Assembly (NCBI GenBank): GCA_003223245.1 | Contig: QHYI01000138.1 | Location: 62,001-126,000, forward strand | From: Acidobacteriota bacterium | GTDB taxonomy: Bacteria > Acidobacteriota > Terriglobia > Acidiferrales > UBA7541 | Direction of reading: 5' to 3' | Length of the DNA: 64,000 bases | Shown: piece by piece, positions 18,304 to 28,154 of the stretch | Position numbering within the stretch: the stretch's first letter is position 1 | How the letters are laid out: every line of letters begins with the position of its first letter | Translations under genes and position numbers: made by a program | The notes under the pieces: model-generated | Seen by the model: the letters and a program-made list of their open reading frames with translations, nothing else | Databases searched by the model: none | Told to the model about the DNA's origin: nothing

Positions 18304-20683
18304 TCACTGAGCTGCTAAGTGATCCGAAATTGCCCGTCGAGGTCGCCAGAACTCTTTGCAAGGTGCCGGCAGTTGAAATTGGAAGCGACCATTGGCAGCG
18401 AACTCGTGCTTTGCGAGCGAAAGTTCTGGCGAAGCGACGGCCAGGAAAATCCGGGGACCTCGCGCTGGCCAGAGCCTGCTGTCAGCGCCGTAGGACCAAT
18501 GTTTTTCTTCGCGAAGATTCATATTCGAACGCGAGCCGAAGGTTCCACCCAAGCCGTCGTTCATTGCTGCGATTGCGATTTCAGACGCAGCAAAGGGAGG
18601 TGGAGCAATCAGTGCTGCGATGATCGTGGATTGTGCCGAGCCAGGACGATCAATGACATACACTGTCGAGCTGCCTGAAGGCAGGACAGTTGCCAAGTTT
18701 TTGGGGGGAATTCGCTGCGGCTTCCAACCGGCAAATAGCCGCTCCAGTTTCGGCGTCAAATCGGTGAGAGTAGTGTCACCGGCAACGATCAACGTGGCGT
18801 TGTTCGGTCGAAACCAGGTCTGGTGAAAACTGGCGATATCCTTTCGCGTCATGCAGGCAACGCTTTCTACCGTGCCAGAGCCCGTGAATGACCCACCGTA
18901 GGTATGGCTACGTCCAAAGATCAATTGGGGCAAAACCCGCAGAGCGACCTGCTGAGGGCGACTCATCTCCTTACCAATCTCTGCAATCCGCAGTCTCTGG
19001 AGTCGCTCAAAGTCTGCCCGTGAGAAAGCTGGGTGCAAGACAAATGTCCGCGAAGAGGTTGAGTGAATCGTCCAGCTTTGATTTGAGCGCGGAAATTTCG
19101 ACGATGGACTGATCGAGATTGGAAGTGGCGGAGATCTGAGCTCCGAGCAGCAGGAGTTGATCGCTGATTTGCGTTGCAGAGCGAGAAGCGGTTCTCGCGT
19201 CCAGCAGGGACGCAGTCATCGAAGCGGTACCTGGAGAAGCAAACTGGTCCGCGGCGAACCCGGCATCAAAGGCCATCCAAGTTTGGGTAGACGTAATTCC
19301 GGTGCTGCTCCGGGCTCGGGGGCTTTGGAGCGATCCGCCCCGGCTGAAGCGGCGTTTAGGTGAGGGAAGGGATGGGCTTCAAGGATGTAAACACCATCGG
19401 AAAGCCATCGGTTTGCGGCCAACCTGAGATCTTCGGCAGTCGCGTCGCGGACATGCTCGAGCGAGATTTTGTAAGCATCGGGACGATCGAAATAAGTTTG
19501 GCCCTGAGCCAGCAACCGGGACTTACCTTCGGCGCCGCCAACAGTTTCGGTCTTACGTACAAAGTCGGCGAGGTGATTGGCCTTTACACGCGCGAGTTCT
19601 TGTGGCGTAGGTCCTTCGCGCAAAAAGCGCGCAAGTTCTTCGTCAAGTTCTTTCTCGACTTGACGCAGGTCCTGGCCGTCGCGCGCTGTGAGTTGTATTC
19701 CAAACTGGCCGCCGCTTTCACCGAGGCTGGCGTAAGCGTTGGCGTCGAGGGCGATCTGATCATCAAAGACGAGACGCTTGTAAAGTCGCGAAGATTTGCC
19801 TAGGGTCAGCACGTCGCTGACGAGGTCCAAGTAGTCTTCATCAGGTGTCCAGTATTCGGGGATGTTCCATGGTTTGTAGATGCGGGCCTGTGGGTCACGG
19901 ACTTGCACGATTTGGCGATGCGTGCCAGTCGTCTTAGCGATCCATGCACCGTGATGCGTGACAGGTGGACCGGGCGGGATACTTCCAAAGTACTCTTCGA
20001 CTTTCTCTTTTGCGGTTTTGGTGTCCACGTCACCCGCGAGGACAAGCACGGCGTTGGATGGCCCGTAGTAGGTCTTGAACCACTCCTTCACATCAGTCAT
20101 GGAGACAGCGTCGAGGTCCGCCATTTCGCCAATGGAATTCCAAGAATAGGTATGACCTGGAGGATATGTATTTTTTGGAATTAGTTCCCATGCCGCGCCG
20201 TAGGGCTTGTTTTCGCCCTGACGTTTCTCGTTTTGCACAACGCCGCGCTGCAGATCGAGCATTTCTTGATCGAACGATAGATAGCCCATACGGTCGGATT
20301 CCATCCATAGGGCGAAGTCGAGGGCGGACGAAGGCACGTTTTCGTAGAAGCAGGTGCGATCTTTGTCGGTTTCGCCATCGGTGCCGGTCGCGCCGATTCG
20401 CTCCATGGCGTCAACGAAGCGGCCCTGGGCATGTTCGCTGCCCTCGAACATGAGATGTTCAAAAAGATGTGCGAATCCAGACTTGCCGGGCTTTTCGTTC
20501 TTCGAGCCGACGTGATACCAAACATTGACGGCGACTATAGGGGCTTTGTGATCTTCGTGGATGACGACAGTGAGGCCATTAGCGAGAACGAATTTCTGAA
20601 AGGGAATTTCGATTTCCTGAGCGAAGGAAACGCGGCCCAACAACGACACCGCCAGGGCCAAAAAGAACCCGTTCTAGGCGCAT
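18304..20683 (-). pseudogene. Double-domain M16 zinc peptidase, multiply frameshifted
   Basis: An insulinase-type periplasmic peptidase with two M16 halves. The first half is nearly complete: the zinc motif HLFEHLMFEG (HxxEH), the more distant glutamate region, and a peptidase-inactive domain. Damage is seen at four places. (1) The signal peptide ATG at 20683 is one base out of frame with FFLALAVSLLGRVSFAQ. (2) Near 19270 the frame jumps from LRLPKLG to AFDAGFAADQF with about 25-30 expected residues lacking. (3) Near 19035 a simple shift separates NLFADICL from LHPAFSRADFERL. (4) Near 18440 the second half ends early, losing its last ~80 residues. Intact relatives process peptides in the periplasm. 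Not likely functional as read. Confidence 0.8.
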
Positions 20684-20915
20684 GGAGAACTCCCAATAGA
20701 ATCAGAGGTTAATGTGCGTATGCTCGAATACGGAAGATACGTTGGTGGATCGCGTTTGTTCCCGTTTATTGGCCGTACCGGTGAGCACAATCGAAATTTC
20801 ACAAGTGACGGTGATTCCGTTTCCCCCGCCTCCAGTACCAGAATCAACTGGGACCTTGCCTGGAACGTGGATGCCTCAAAATGGCAGCAATCTATTGATT
20901 ATGAACACTTTAAAA

Positions 20916-21268
20916 TGGTGGAGGCGGGGGGAGTCGAACCCCCGTCCGAAAAGCGCTACGGCCCGAAGCCTACATGCTTAGCTCAATTCGCTTTGGTTCG
21001 CCAGCCGCGGTCAGAATGAGCAAGAAACGCAGCCGGCTAGTCCGATGCATCTCGCCCGAGCCTTACGGACCGAAAGGCTCGGGCCAGCTCACTGTGTGAC
21101 GCCTCTTGCCGGGCCCGTGAGCAAAACCCGGGGAAGCGTGCGCTTAATTAATTAAGCAGCAAGTGCCAAGTTGTTGTTGGCAGTTCTAGTTTTCCACCAA
21201 GTTGCGGGCAGGTGGGTCCCGGCATGCCTTCGGGTCGCGACTGCTTCCGTCGAAACCGTGTCGCCCCC
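20916..21268 (-). ncRNA. ssrA: tmRNA
   Basis: 353 nt, read on the minus strand. The 5' end GGGGGCGACACGGTTTCGAC pairs with the 3' end CGCCTCCACCA in a 7-bp acceptor stem (one G-U), with the T-arm GGTTCGACTCC upstream of the encoded CCA. The tag frame (21181 down to 21152) reads ANNNLALAA followed by TAA and further in-register TAATTAA stops. It rescues stalled ribosomes and marks proteins for ClpXP-type proteases; the LALAA end fits the protease signal. A TAAAAT element about 20 bases upstream of the 5' end could be its -10. Confidence 0.96.
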
Positions 21269-21557
21269 TACGCGATCTCTGTTATTTTATCACCTATTGC
21301 ACGCAATTGAGTCCGCATTCCGGTTGAGGCGGGTTTCTACTCGCTAAAACCTCTCCCCTTCGGGACGACCCAAACCGCTGTTTATCTCTGGTCTCCGATC
21401 TCTGCTCAGTTCTACCTTCTCAATTAGATCCATTAGCAACGAACCCGCGATGGGCGGGTCAAACCAGGTAGGCAACAAAGGGCTCGTAAGCTATTCCGTT
21501 TCAATATCGTAGAGGTTGCCCTTTGGCCAAACGTCCTTATCCTTGGAGATTTGTTCC

Positions 21558-22045
21558 TCAAGAGACATTCAGGCGGATTCCCAACTCCATAGTGCGTGGA
21601 GTATTGGCCTGTCCCGGCGAGATCCCCCAACTGGCTGGGCTGCTCGTGTCGAGATAGTCGCCCGGTCCCGGATCCAGAAAGACCACGTGGTTCAAAACAT
21701 TTATAAAAGTTGCGCTTGCCTGAAGATTGAATCGCTCCGTGATTCGAATGGATTTGGAAGCACTGAGGTCGAGGCTCCAATACGGCAAACCCCGAACGAC
21801 GCCCCAACCGCCGTCCCCGCTGTCCAGCCCTAGAATCGGCTGCCGCATGTTGCAATACACTGCCGCCGGATTGGCGAACAAATTGACGCCAAAGCCAGAG
21901 GAACCAATTACGGTGTTGCCCGCGCATCCAGTGGACCCATGGACGTTGTAGTTCGCTCCCGGGCTTGGCATGGGTCGAACGGGGATGGCGTTCTCCGAGT
22001 TTCCGTTCGCGAAGAAGTTCACGGAATCGCCCTCGCCGAATGCCT
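21558..22045 (-). pseudogene. C-terminal fragment of an Oar-like TonB-dependent receptor
   Basis: About 160 residues of outer-membrane barrel: SLDLSASKSIRITERFNLQ, then LNHVVFLDPG and a terminal strand RTMELGIRLNVS. This is the C-terminus of the large carboxypeptidase-regulatory-domain receptors common in Acidobacteriota (usually about 1000 residues). The rest of the gene is replaced at about 22045 by an IS66 transposase remnant pointing the other way, so the receptor has been truncated. Confidence 0.75.
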
Positions 22046-22893
22046 GGCCTCCCCCTGACCTTGACACCCGGCGGGTTGAGCCAGGCTCTGGCGCGCCTGG
22101 GAAAGAAGTGCGAACCGACCTACCAAGATCTCATCAGCCAGGTCCGGACGAGTCCCAGCGTCACCATGGACGAATCGGGCTGGAAAGTGAGAGGACACCC
22201 CTGGTGGTTGTGGGTCGCGGTCACCAGCGACACGACGGTCTACGGCATCCTGCCCGGCCGCGGCTACAAGGAAGCTGCCCGTCTGTTGGGAGCGGGATTC
22301 GACGGATTTCTCGTCCATGATGGCTGGCACATCTACGACCAGTTCACAGCGGCGTTTCATCAAACCTGCACGCGGCACCTGATCAACCGCGCTGCAACGA
22401 AATGCTGGTGACCGCATCGTCCGGGACGGCCGCATTCCCCCGCCACGTGAAGACGATTCTTCTGCAGCGTCTCGATCTCCGTGACCGTTATACGGAGGGT
22501 GAGATCTCGAGCCCTGGGCTGGCCTCTGCGGCGGGCCGGCTGGCAGCGGATATGGAGCGGCTACTGGCTCCCCACTATCGATCGCCGGAGAATCAGAGAT
22601 TCGCCAAGCATCTCCTCCATGAGTACGATCGTCTCTTTGTGTATCTGAATTGCCTGGGGCTGGAAGCTACGAACTGGCGCGGCGAACAGGCCATACGCCC
22701 AGCCGTCGTAGCGCGTAAGGTCTGGGGAGGAAACAGAACCGAAAACGGGGCGCACGCCCAAGAAGTCTTGACCAGCGTTCTACGCACGAGTCGTCAACGA
22801 GCCGCCGACCCTTTGCCTAGCCTTGCTGCGTTGCTCAGCTCTCCAAAATCTTACGTTCTTGACTTTGGCTCGCATTACCCTGCACGTTGCTGA
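22046..22893 (+). mobile_element. IS66-family transposase remnant (TnpC), 5'-truncated and frameshifted
   Basis: C-terminal ~280 residues of an IS66 transposase. DDE-domain features are visible: VTMDESGWKVRGHPWWLWVA, VHDGWHIYDQF, and the late motif NWRGEQAIRPAVVARKVWGG with the catalytic glutamate. About half of the protein is missing at the 5' side. One base is missing near 22393: inserting it restores HLINRRCNEMLV, joining the two frames. No TnpA/TnpB orphan-blocking genes and no inverted repeats are visible, so this is a dead fragment. It directly abuts the TonB receptor fragment. Confidence 0.85.
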
Positions 22894-23091
22894 GCGCTTC
22901 TTCACCCGCTAAATAATCACATATTTTTCTACCAACTTTCATAGAAGCACTCGATCGTGCGACTCCATGCATGTGAGCCCGTCCTTGAAGCATTCAATTG
23001 GACACAGGGGCGCGCTCTGCCGGTTGACTGCAAACCGGCTACCTCTCAGAATCACAAAGGGGATTTCAAGCTCACCGCTTCCCAAAAAAGC

Positions 23092-23871
23092 ATGGCACAA
23101 GAACTCAACTCCGTCGAACAGGCCATTGCGCGCGCGCTTCGCGATAACCTCGAGCGCATCAAACACAGCTCCGACGAGCTTCATCATGCCGTCAACGATG
23201 TTGTTTCCGCTTGCGCTAGCAATAAGCCCACCAATGTGCTGCCCCCGCTGCTTCGGGCGCAGACTTCCGCTGCTGCTCTAACGGCCGTTTTGGAAGTGTT
23301 GTCGAGGTTTGTGGCTTTGTCGCTTCCGAGCGGTCCTCGTGCGCCCCTCGAAGCGCAAAATACGGATTTGCTTGGCCGAGCCGCGCCCGAACCTACGCCC
23401 GTTCGGCAGCGTCCTGCGCCTTCCTCGCCAACGCCCATGGTCTCGAAAGCCGCTCCAGCCTCGCGAGTGCAGCCACCTCCGGCTCCCTCGTTTGAACAAG
23501 AAGCTGAACTGGAGTTGGTCGAGCCCGCTCCTGTAGGCGCAGAAGAATTCGGCGAAGAGTTCGACGTCAACCGCCTCTCTCTGGAGGAACAGGAATTGCA
23601 CCGCCGCGCCAATCGCGTTGCCAAAGTTTCGATGCAGGACATCAAGATGCTTCGGCCGGAACAAGTCCGGCTGGGCCGCGAAAACAGAGATCTCTGCATC
23701 CGATTGAAAGACGACATTGAAAAGGCTCATCGTGAATACGACCGCCGGTTCAAGCCCATCATGGACCACCCGGTCGATTATTTTTATCGCTGGTTGGTGG
23801 AGATCCTTGCCGATGGCGACCCTCACGCCTTGGGCGAGTATCCTTACTCAACGCCGGCGCGCCAACATTAG
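23092..23871 (+). CDS. Conserved hypothetical protein with helical ends and Pro-rich middle
   Basis: About 259 residues from ATG 23092; the frame is open back to 22957 but the extra residues are not protein-like. The N-terminal third is helical (AQELNSVEQAIARAL and further), the middle (about 115-160) is Pro/Ala-rich and probably unstructured, then an acidic stretch. The C-terminal third is a compact basic-acidic domain with RANRVAKVSMQDIKMLRPEQ and YFYRWLVEILADGDPHALG. The last part looks like the most conserved module. No signal peptide. Function unknown; it precedes the transglycosylase gene by 61 bases on the same strand. Confidence 0.65.
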   Translation: MAQELNSVEQAIARALRDNLERIKHSSDELHHAVNDVVSACASNKPTNVLPPLLRAQTSAAALTAVLEVLSRFVALSLPSGPRAPLEAQNTDLLGRAAPEPTPVRQRPAPSSPTPMVSKAAPASRVQPPPAPSFEQEAELELVEPAPVGAEEFGEEFDVNRLSLEEQELHRRANRVAKVSMQDIKMLRPEQVRLGRENRDLCIRLKDDIEKAHREYDRRFKPIMDHPVDYFYRWLVEILADGDPHALGEYPYSTPARQH

Positions 23872-23932
23872 GCACCGAAGCGTCCAATGGCTTTGTGGGC
23901 GGCCGGGGGAGGCAGTATCATTGTTGCTTTCC

Positions 23933-26900
23933 ATGATTCATTCACTGACTGTTTTGGGGCTTGCTGTTGTACTGTCGCTCGGTAGCTCCCTCGAGCTTTT
24001 CGCGCAACCCGCACAGCACAGGCATCACCGATCGAAGAAGCCGCCGGCTCCGCCGTGCCGCGCCGGCTGCAAGCCGGAAACCGAACCGCCGCAGGTGGCC
24101 GTGGAAACTCCGGAGGATGATGCGGCGGAAAAAGAACTCGCCGAGCTTGCTCGCGAGCTTCGCAATGGCGCGCCGGACGCCTACGCAAAGCTTTCCGCCT
24201 TCGCAACGAAAAACACCACGAATACTTGGGGTGCGCGCGCTGCGCTGGCCCTCGGATACCAGGACTTTTCCAACCACCGCATGGCTCAGGCCCTGGGCTG
24301 GCTCCTGAAAGCTCAGGGAGACTCGCTTCTTCGCGAATACGCGTGGTATTGGACCGCGCAGACCGTGCGCAATCTGGGCCGTAACGCCGAAGCTTACAAA
24401 ACCCTTCTGACCATCCAGCACGAATACCCGAACACCGCTTTGCGCGAACAAGTGCTGCAGTCTTTCGCTCAGACCGCAGTGCAAATTGGTCATGCGCAGG
24501 AAGCGATTGATGCACTCAATGCCTACGCTGGCACTTCCTCCAAGCCGGAACTGCTAATCGAACGCGCCCGTGCTTATCAGGCAGCGCATCAACTTCCTCG
24601 CGCGGCCAGGGATTTCCAGACCGTGTTCTATAGGTTTCCTCTGTCCGACGAAGCCAAGCCCGCGGGCGCCGCGCTCGCGCCGATCATGCACGCGCTTCGA
24701 AAAGAGTATCCCTATCCCGGCGTCGAGATGGAGGAGCAGCGCGCGCAGGCGTTTTACGACGCCCATAAATGGCGGGAAGCGCGCGCGGAATTTGAAAAGC
24801 TCCTCACGATGCTGAAGGACCCCGCGAATCCCGTGCGGCAGCGCGCTCAGCTTCGCGTTGCCGAGTGCCGCGTGCAGATGAAGGGTTCGCCTTCGCTGAT
24901 TGCTTCGCTCAAGACGCCGGACCCGAACGTTAACGCCGAACGGCTCTACGCGTTATCCCAAGCCTACCGCACCGACAAAAAAGAATCCGAGATGTTCAAT
25001 GCGCTAAACGCCCTGGCACAGACTTACCCCATCAGCAAATGGAATGAAGACGGTTTGATGGCCGCAGGGAATTACCACTGGGTGGAATTGGAGCGCGAGA
25101 AAGCAGCGGAGGCTTATCGGCTTGCGCTCGATGCCTTTCCCAACGGCAGGCACGCTTACAACTGCGAGTGGCGCATTGCGTGGGTTGCCTACTTGGATCA
25201 CCGGCCCGATGCTGACGAGCGCCTGACAAATTTTCTCTTGAAGTATCCCTCTTCGTCCAACGCTGTCGATGCGCTGTACTGGCTGGGGCGCAGCGCGGAG
25301 CGCGCCGGGAACATCGCGCATGCCCGCAGCTTTTACGACAAAGCCGTCGAGCGTTTCCCGGAAACTTATTTTGGCATCGCTGCCGCCGCCCGCCTGGCCA
25401 AGTTGGGACCTGGCGAAGAAAATCCCGCGGAATTCTTGGAGAAAATTCCGCCGGCACCCCCGCTTCGTCCGTTCGATGAAGCGATTCCCGTCGCCGCCGA
25501 GCAACGCTGGCAGCGCGCCCAAGCGCTTCGTTCGATTGCCTTTGATTCCTCCGCCGAGCAGGAACTCAAGAACGCCTATCTTGCCAGCCCTTCTCCGCGG
25601 TTTCTTTTGGAAGCAGCGCAGGCGGCCTTCGATCAAGGTCATTTTGGCGCGGGCATGGCCTACGCGCGCGCCGCGGTTCCCAATGTGGACGCCCGCAAAT
25701 TCAGCGAAGTTCCTGTCGGAGTATGGAAAGCGCTTTTCCCGCTGCCCTACGAAGCGGCGCTTCGGCGCGAAGCTGCCAAGAACGATTTCGATCCCATGTT
25801 CGCCGCAGGTCTGATCCGCCAGGAATCCACTTTTCAGCCCGACGCCGTCTCCAAAAAAGATGCCATTGGATTGATGCAAGTGCTGCCTAAAACCGGCAGA
25901 CTGCTCGCCCGCCAGATCAAGATTCGCTACGTGAAGAACAAGCTTTTTGACCCGGACTACAACATCGCGCTCGGCATGGTGTACATCGCCAACCTCGTTC
26001 AGCAGTTTGGCTCACCGGAAGCAGCGGCCGCCGCCTACAACGCCGGGGAAGACCGCATCGCGGCCTGGAAAGGCGAGCGCAATTACGAAGAGATTCCCGA
26101 GCTCGTCGAATCCATTCCTTTCACCGAAACCCGCGAGTACGTGCAAATCGTCTTGCGAAACGCGCAACTCTACCGGATGATTTATGGGCAGCCCAGCGAA
26201 GCCACGCAAGCGTCCAATACATCGTGCCCTTGCGTTTTTTCTTGGGAAGGTGCAATGACCGCTCCGGATTCCACCATGGCGCACATTTCGCGCCGCATGC
26301 TCTCCGCGAAGGCCGAGCAGTTCACCGAATCCGTCATCCGCGAGATGACCCGCCTCGCGGTGAAGCATCACGCCGTGAATCTCTCTCAGGGCTTCCCCGA
26401 TTTTGCTGCGCCCGAAGAAATCAAAGAGGCCGCGCGCCAAGCCATCGCCGACGACATCAATCAGTACGCCATCACCTGGGGCGCGAAGCCTCTGCGCGAC
26501 GCCGTCGTTGAGAAATTTGCCCGCACCCAGGGCGTGCGCTACGATCCCGAGCGCGAAATCACTGTCTGTTGCGGTTCGACCGAAGCCATGATGGCCGCCA
26601 TGGTGGCCATCATCAATCCCGGCGATGAAGTCGTCGTTTTCGAGCCGTTCTATGAGAACTATGGCCCGGACGCGATTCTGAGCGGCGCCAGCCCGCGGTT
26701 CGTCACACTGCGTCCTCCGGATTGGTCCTTTGACGAAAAAGAACTTTCAGCCGCTTTCGGCGCGCACACCAAAGCCATCATTCTCAACACGCCAAACAAT
26801 CCCACTGGCAAAGTTTTCACGCGCGGGGAACTCGAATTCATCCGCGACCTCTGCATTCGTTGGAACGCTTATTGCATCACCGACGAAATCTACGAGCACA

Positions 26901-27475
26901 TTCTTTACGACGGCGCGCAGCATATTTCCATGGCCGCGATCGACGGCATGCGCGACCACACTATCGTCGTCAACGGCCTGTCAAAAACCTACAGCGTCAC
27001 CGGATGGCGCGTCGGCTGGGTTCTCGCTCCTCCGGGACCGACACAACCAATTCGCAAAGTCCACGATTTTCTGACCGTCGGCGCCGCCGCTCCGCTCCAG
27101 CAAGCTGGCTCCGTTGCCTTGCATTTCCCGCAAAGCTACTACGACAAACTCGCCGCAACTTACGCCGCCAAGCGCGAGCTCATGCTCAAAATTCTTACTG
27201 CCGCCGGATTCCATATCTTCAAGCCGCGCGGCGCCTATTACGTCATGACCGACATTTCGCGTTTTCCCGATCCAGACCCTGTTCAATTTCCCGCCGGCAC
27301 CAGGGACGTCCGCTTCGCGCAGTATCTCGTCGAAAAAATCGGTGTGGCGGTTGTCCCCGGCTCCAGTTTCTACAACGATCCTCGCGACGGTGCCTCGCAA
27401 GTGCGCTTTACCTTCTGCAAAAAAGAAGCAACCCTGGCCGCCGCTCGAACGCGCTTAGCGAAACTGCAAGCGTAA
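23933..27475 (+). CDS. Soluble lytic murein transglycosylase continuous with a PLP aminotransferase
   Basis: One uninterrupted frame of 1180 residues. Residues 1-24 form a signal peptide (MIHSLTVLGLAVVLSLGSSL). Residues ~60-590 are TPR-like helical repeats as in Slt70. The SLT catalytic domain (about 610-760) has the catalytic glutamate in GLIRQESTF, then GLMQVLP and AAYNAGEDR. At residue 775 (26255) the frame passes, without a stop, into a complete class I/II aminotransferase. The transglycosylase cleaves peptidoglycan in the periplasm, whereas the aminotransferase needs PLP in the cytoplasm, so a working fusion is unlikely. More likely the two are separate products and the transglycosylase stop was lost by a small indel or deletion. 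Confidence 0.8.
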   Translation: MIHSLTVLGLAVVLSLGSSLELFAQPAQHRHHRSKKPPAPPCRAGCKPETEPPQVAVETPEDDAAEKELAELARELRNGAPDAYAKLSAFATKNTTNTWGARAALALGYQDFSNHRMAQALGWLLKAQGDSLLREYAWYWTAQTVRNLGRNAEAYKTLLTIQHEYPNTALREQVLQSFAQTAVQIGHAQEAIDALNAYAGTSSKPELLIERARAYQAAHQLPRAARDFQTVFYRFPLSDEAKPAGAALAPIMHALRKEYPYPGVEMEEQRAQAFYDAHKWREARAEFEKLLTMLKDPANPVRQRAQLRVAECRVQMKGSPSLIASLKTPDPNVNAERLYALSQAYRTDKKESEMFNALNALAQTYPISKWNEDGLMAAGNYHWVELEREKAAEAYRLALDAFPNGRHAYNCEWRIAWVAYLDHRPDADERLTNFLLKYPSSSNAVDALYWLGRSAERAGNIAHARSFYDKAVERFPETYFGIAAAARLAKLGPGEENPAEFLEKIPPAPPLRPFDEAIPVAAEQRWQRAQALRSIAFDSSAEQELKNAYLASPSPRFLLEAAQAAFDQGHFGAGMAYARAAVPNVDARKFSEVPVGVWKALFPLPYEAALRREAAKNDFDPMFAAGLIRQESTFQPDAVSKKDAIGLMQVLPKTGRLLARQIKIRYVKNKLFDPDYNIALGMVYIANLVQQFGSPEAAAAAYNAGEDRIAAWKGERNYEEIPELVESIPFTETREYVQIVLRNAQLYRMIYGQPSEATQASNTSCPCVFSWEGAMTAPDSTMAHISRRMLSAKAEQFTESVIREMTRLAVKHHAVNLSQGFPDFAAPEEIKEAARQAIADDINQYAITWGAKPLRDAVVEKFARTQGVRYDPEREITVCCGSTEAMMAAMVAIINPGDEVVVFEPFYENYGPDAILSGASPRFVTLRPPDWSFDEKELSAAFGAHTKAIILNTPNNPTGKVFTRGELEFIRDLCIRWNAYCITDEIYEHILYDGAQHISMAAIDGMRDHTIVVNGLSKTYSVTGWRVGWVLAPPGPTQPIRKVHDFLTVGAAAPLQQAGSVALHFPQSYYDKLAATYAAKRELMLKILTAAGFHIFKPRGAYYVMTDISRFPDPDPVQFPAGTRDVRFAQYLVEKIGVAVVPGSSFYNDPRDGASQVRFTFCKKEATLAAARTRLAKLQA
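26255..27475 (+). CDS. Class I/II PLP aminotransferase (kynurenine/methionine aminotransferase-like)
   Basis: 406 residues if started at ATG 26255, which has its own ribosome site GGGAAGG 4 bases upstream, inside the longer transglycosylase frame. Begins with the family phrase VNLSQGFPDF; NTPNNPTGKVF binds the substrate carboxylate side, TDEIYEHILYDG holds the cofactor aspartate and tyrosine, and the Schiff-base lysine is in LSKTYSVTGWRVGW. Closest in character to YbdL/kynurenine aminotransferases, which transaminate methionine and aromatic amino acids. Listed separately because it is complete and has its own start signal. Confidence 0.85.
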   Translation: MTAPDSTMAHISRRMLSAKAEQFTESVIREMTRLAVKHHAVNLSQGFPDFAAPEEIKEAARQAIADDINQYAITWGAKPLRDAVVEKFARTQGVRYDPEREITVCCGSTEAMMAAMVAIINPGDEVVVFEPFYENYGPDAILSGASPRFVTLRPPDWSFDEKELSAAFGAHTKAIILNTPNNPTGKVFTRGELEFIRDLCIRWNAYCITDEIYEHILYDGAQHISMAAIDGMRDHTIVVNGLSKTYSVTGWRVGWVLAPPGPTQPIRKVHDFLTVGAAAPLQQAGSVALHFPQSYYDKLAATYAAKRELMLKILTAAGFHIFKPRGAYYVMTDISRFPDPDPVQFPAGTRDVRFAQYLVEKIGVAVVPGSSFYNDPRDGASQVRFTFCKKEATLAAARTRLAKLQA

Positions 27476-27570
27476 AGCCCGAGGCGGTAGCGATTTCTGC
27501 CGATTTCTGCCAAGGCCAGTCACCAGTCCCTAGAACAGTATGCTAGAATCCCTCCCTCAACAGTCTACTT

Positions 27571-27978
27571 ATGAAACTAACCCTCATTCCAGCCGGCACA
27601 AAAATGGAAGGGAACGGCGACGGCGCCTCCTTTGACGTTTCCTCGAGCGCCACGCACACTTTTCTATGCCTTCTCACCGTGACCGACCAACTCGAGCAGG
27701 AATCTCTCGACGTGTCCATTTACGGTTCCGCCGACGGCACAACTTGGACTCCCAGGCCGCTCCTCAAACTTCCCCAGCAGTTCTATCGGGGCCACGCAAA
27801 AATGGTTCTCGACCTGTCGCTCCGTCCGGAGATCAAATTCATTCGCGCGCGCTGGGAACTCAATCGCTGGGGACGGGGCGCGCCGCTGCCCATGTTTGTT
27901 GCGGGATTGGAGCTGACCGAAGTCCCCGCAATGTCCCGAGAGACTCCCGGGAAAAGGGCCGCGACCGTGGCCAAGTAA
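27571..27978 (+). CDS. Conserved hypothetical protein, beta-rich
   Basis: 135 residues without signal peptide. Pattern suggests a single beta-sandwich: VSIYGSADGTTWTPRPLLK, then LPQQFYRG, KMVLDL, KFIRARWELNRWG and PMFVAGLEL. It looks like proteins in which a measured deviation domain (discoidin or F5/8-like strand order) is reduced to its core, but I cannot assign a family. Start ATG 27571; no clear operon with the aminotransferase 95 bases upstream. Confidence 0.65.
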   Translation: MKLTLIPAGTKMEGNGDGASFDVSSSATHTFLCLLTVTDQLEQESLDVSIYGSADGTTWTPRPLLKLPQQFYRGHAKMVLDLSLRPEIKFIRARWELNRWGRGAPLPMFVAGLELTEVPAMSRETPGKRAATVAK

Positions 27979-28103
27979 GGGTCGTTCTGAGGATTGTATT
28001 TAACTTGAAATCAGTGGCCGCTTTTACGGTTTTCGAATAGGGCAAGCTTTTTAGCTAAAGGCCATCTAAATCCCGCGTTTTCACCGTCTTCAGGGTTTTT
28101 TTA

Positions 28104-28154
28104 GGGGTAGGAGACTGACGGTCGGTTGCCCTGTGGTGGTTAGCCTCCTACCCC
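28104..28154. repeat. Inverted repeat in the 27979-28381 intergenic region
   Basis: Perfect 10-bp arms GGGGTAGGAG (28104-28113) and CTCCTACCCC (28145-28154) around a 31-base loop. It lies in a 400-base stretch between convergent genes with no protein-like frame. No T-run follows on either strand, so a classical terminator is not supported; the rest of the stretch shows nothing I can name. Confidence 0.5.
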
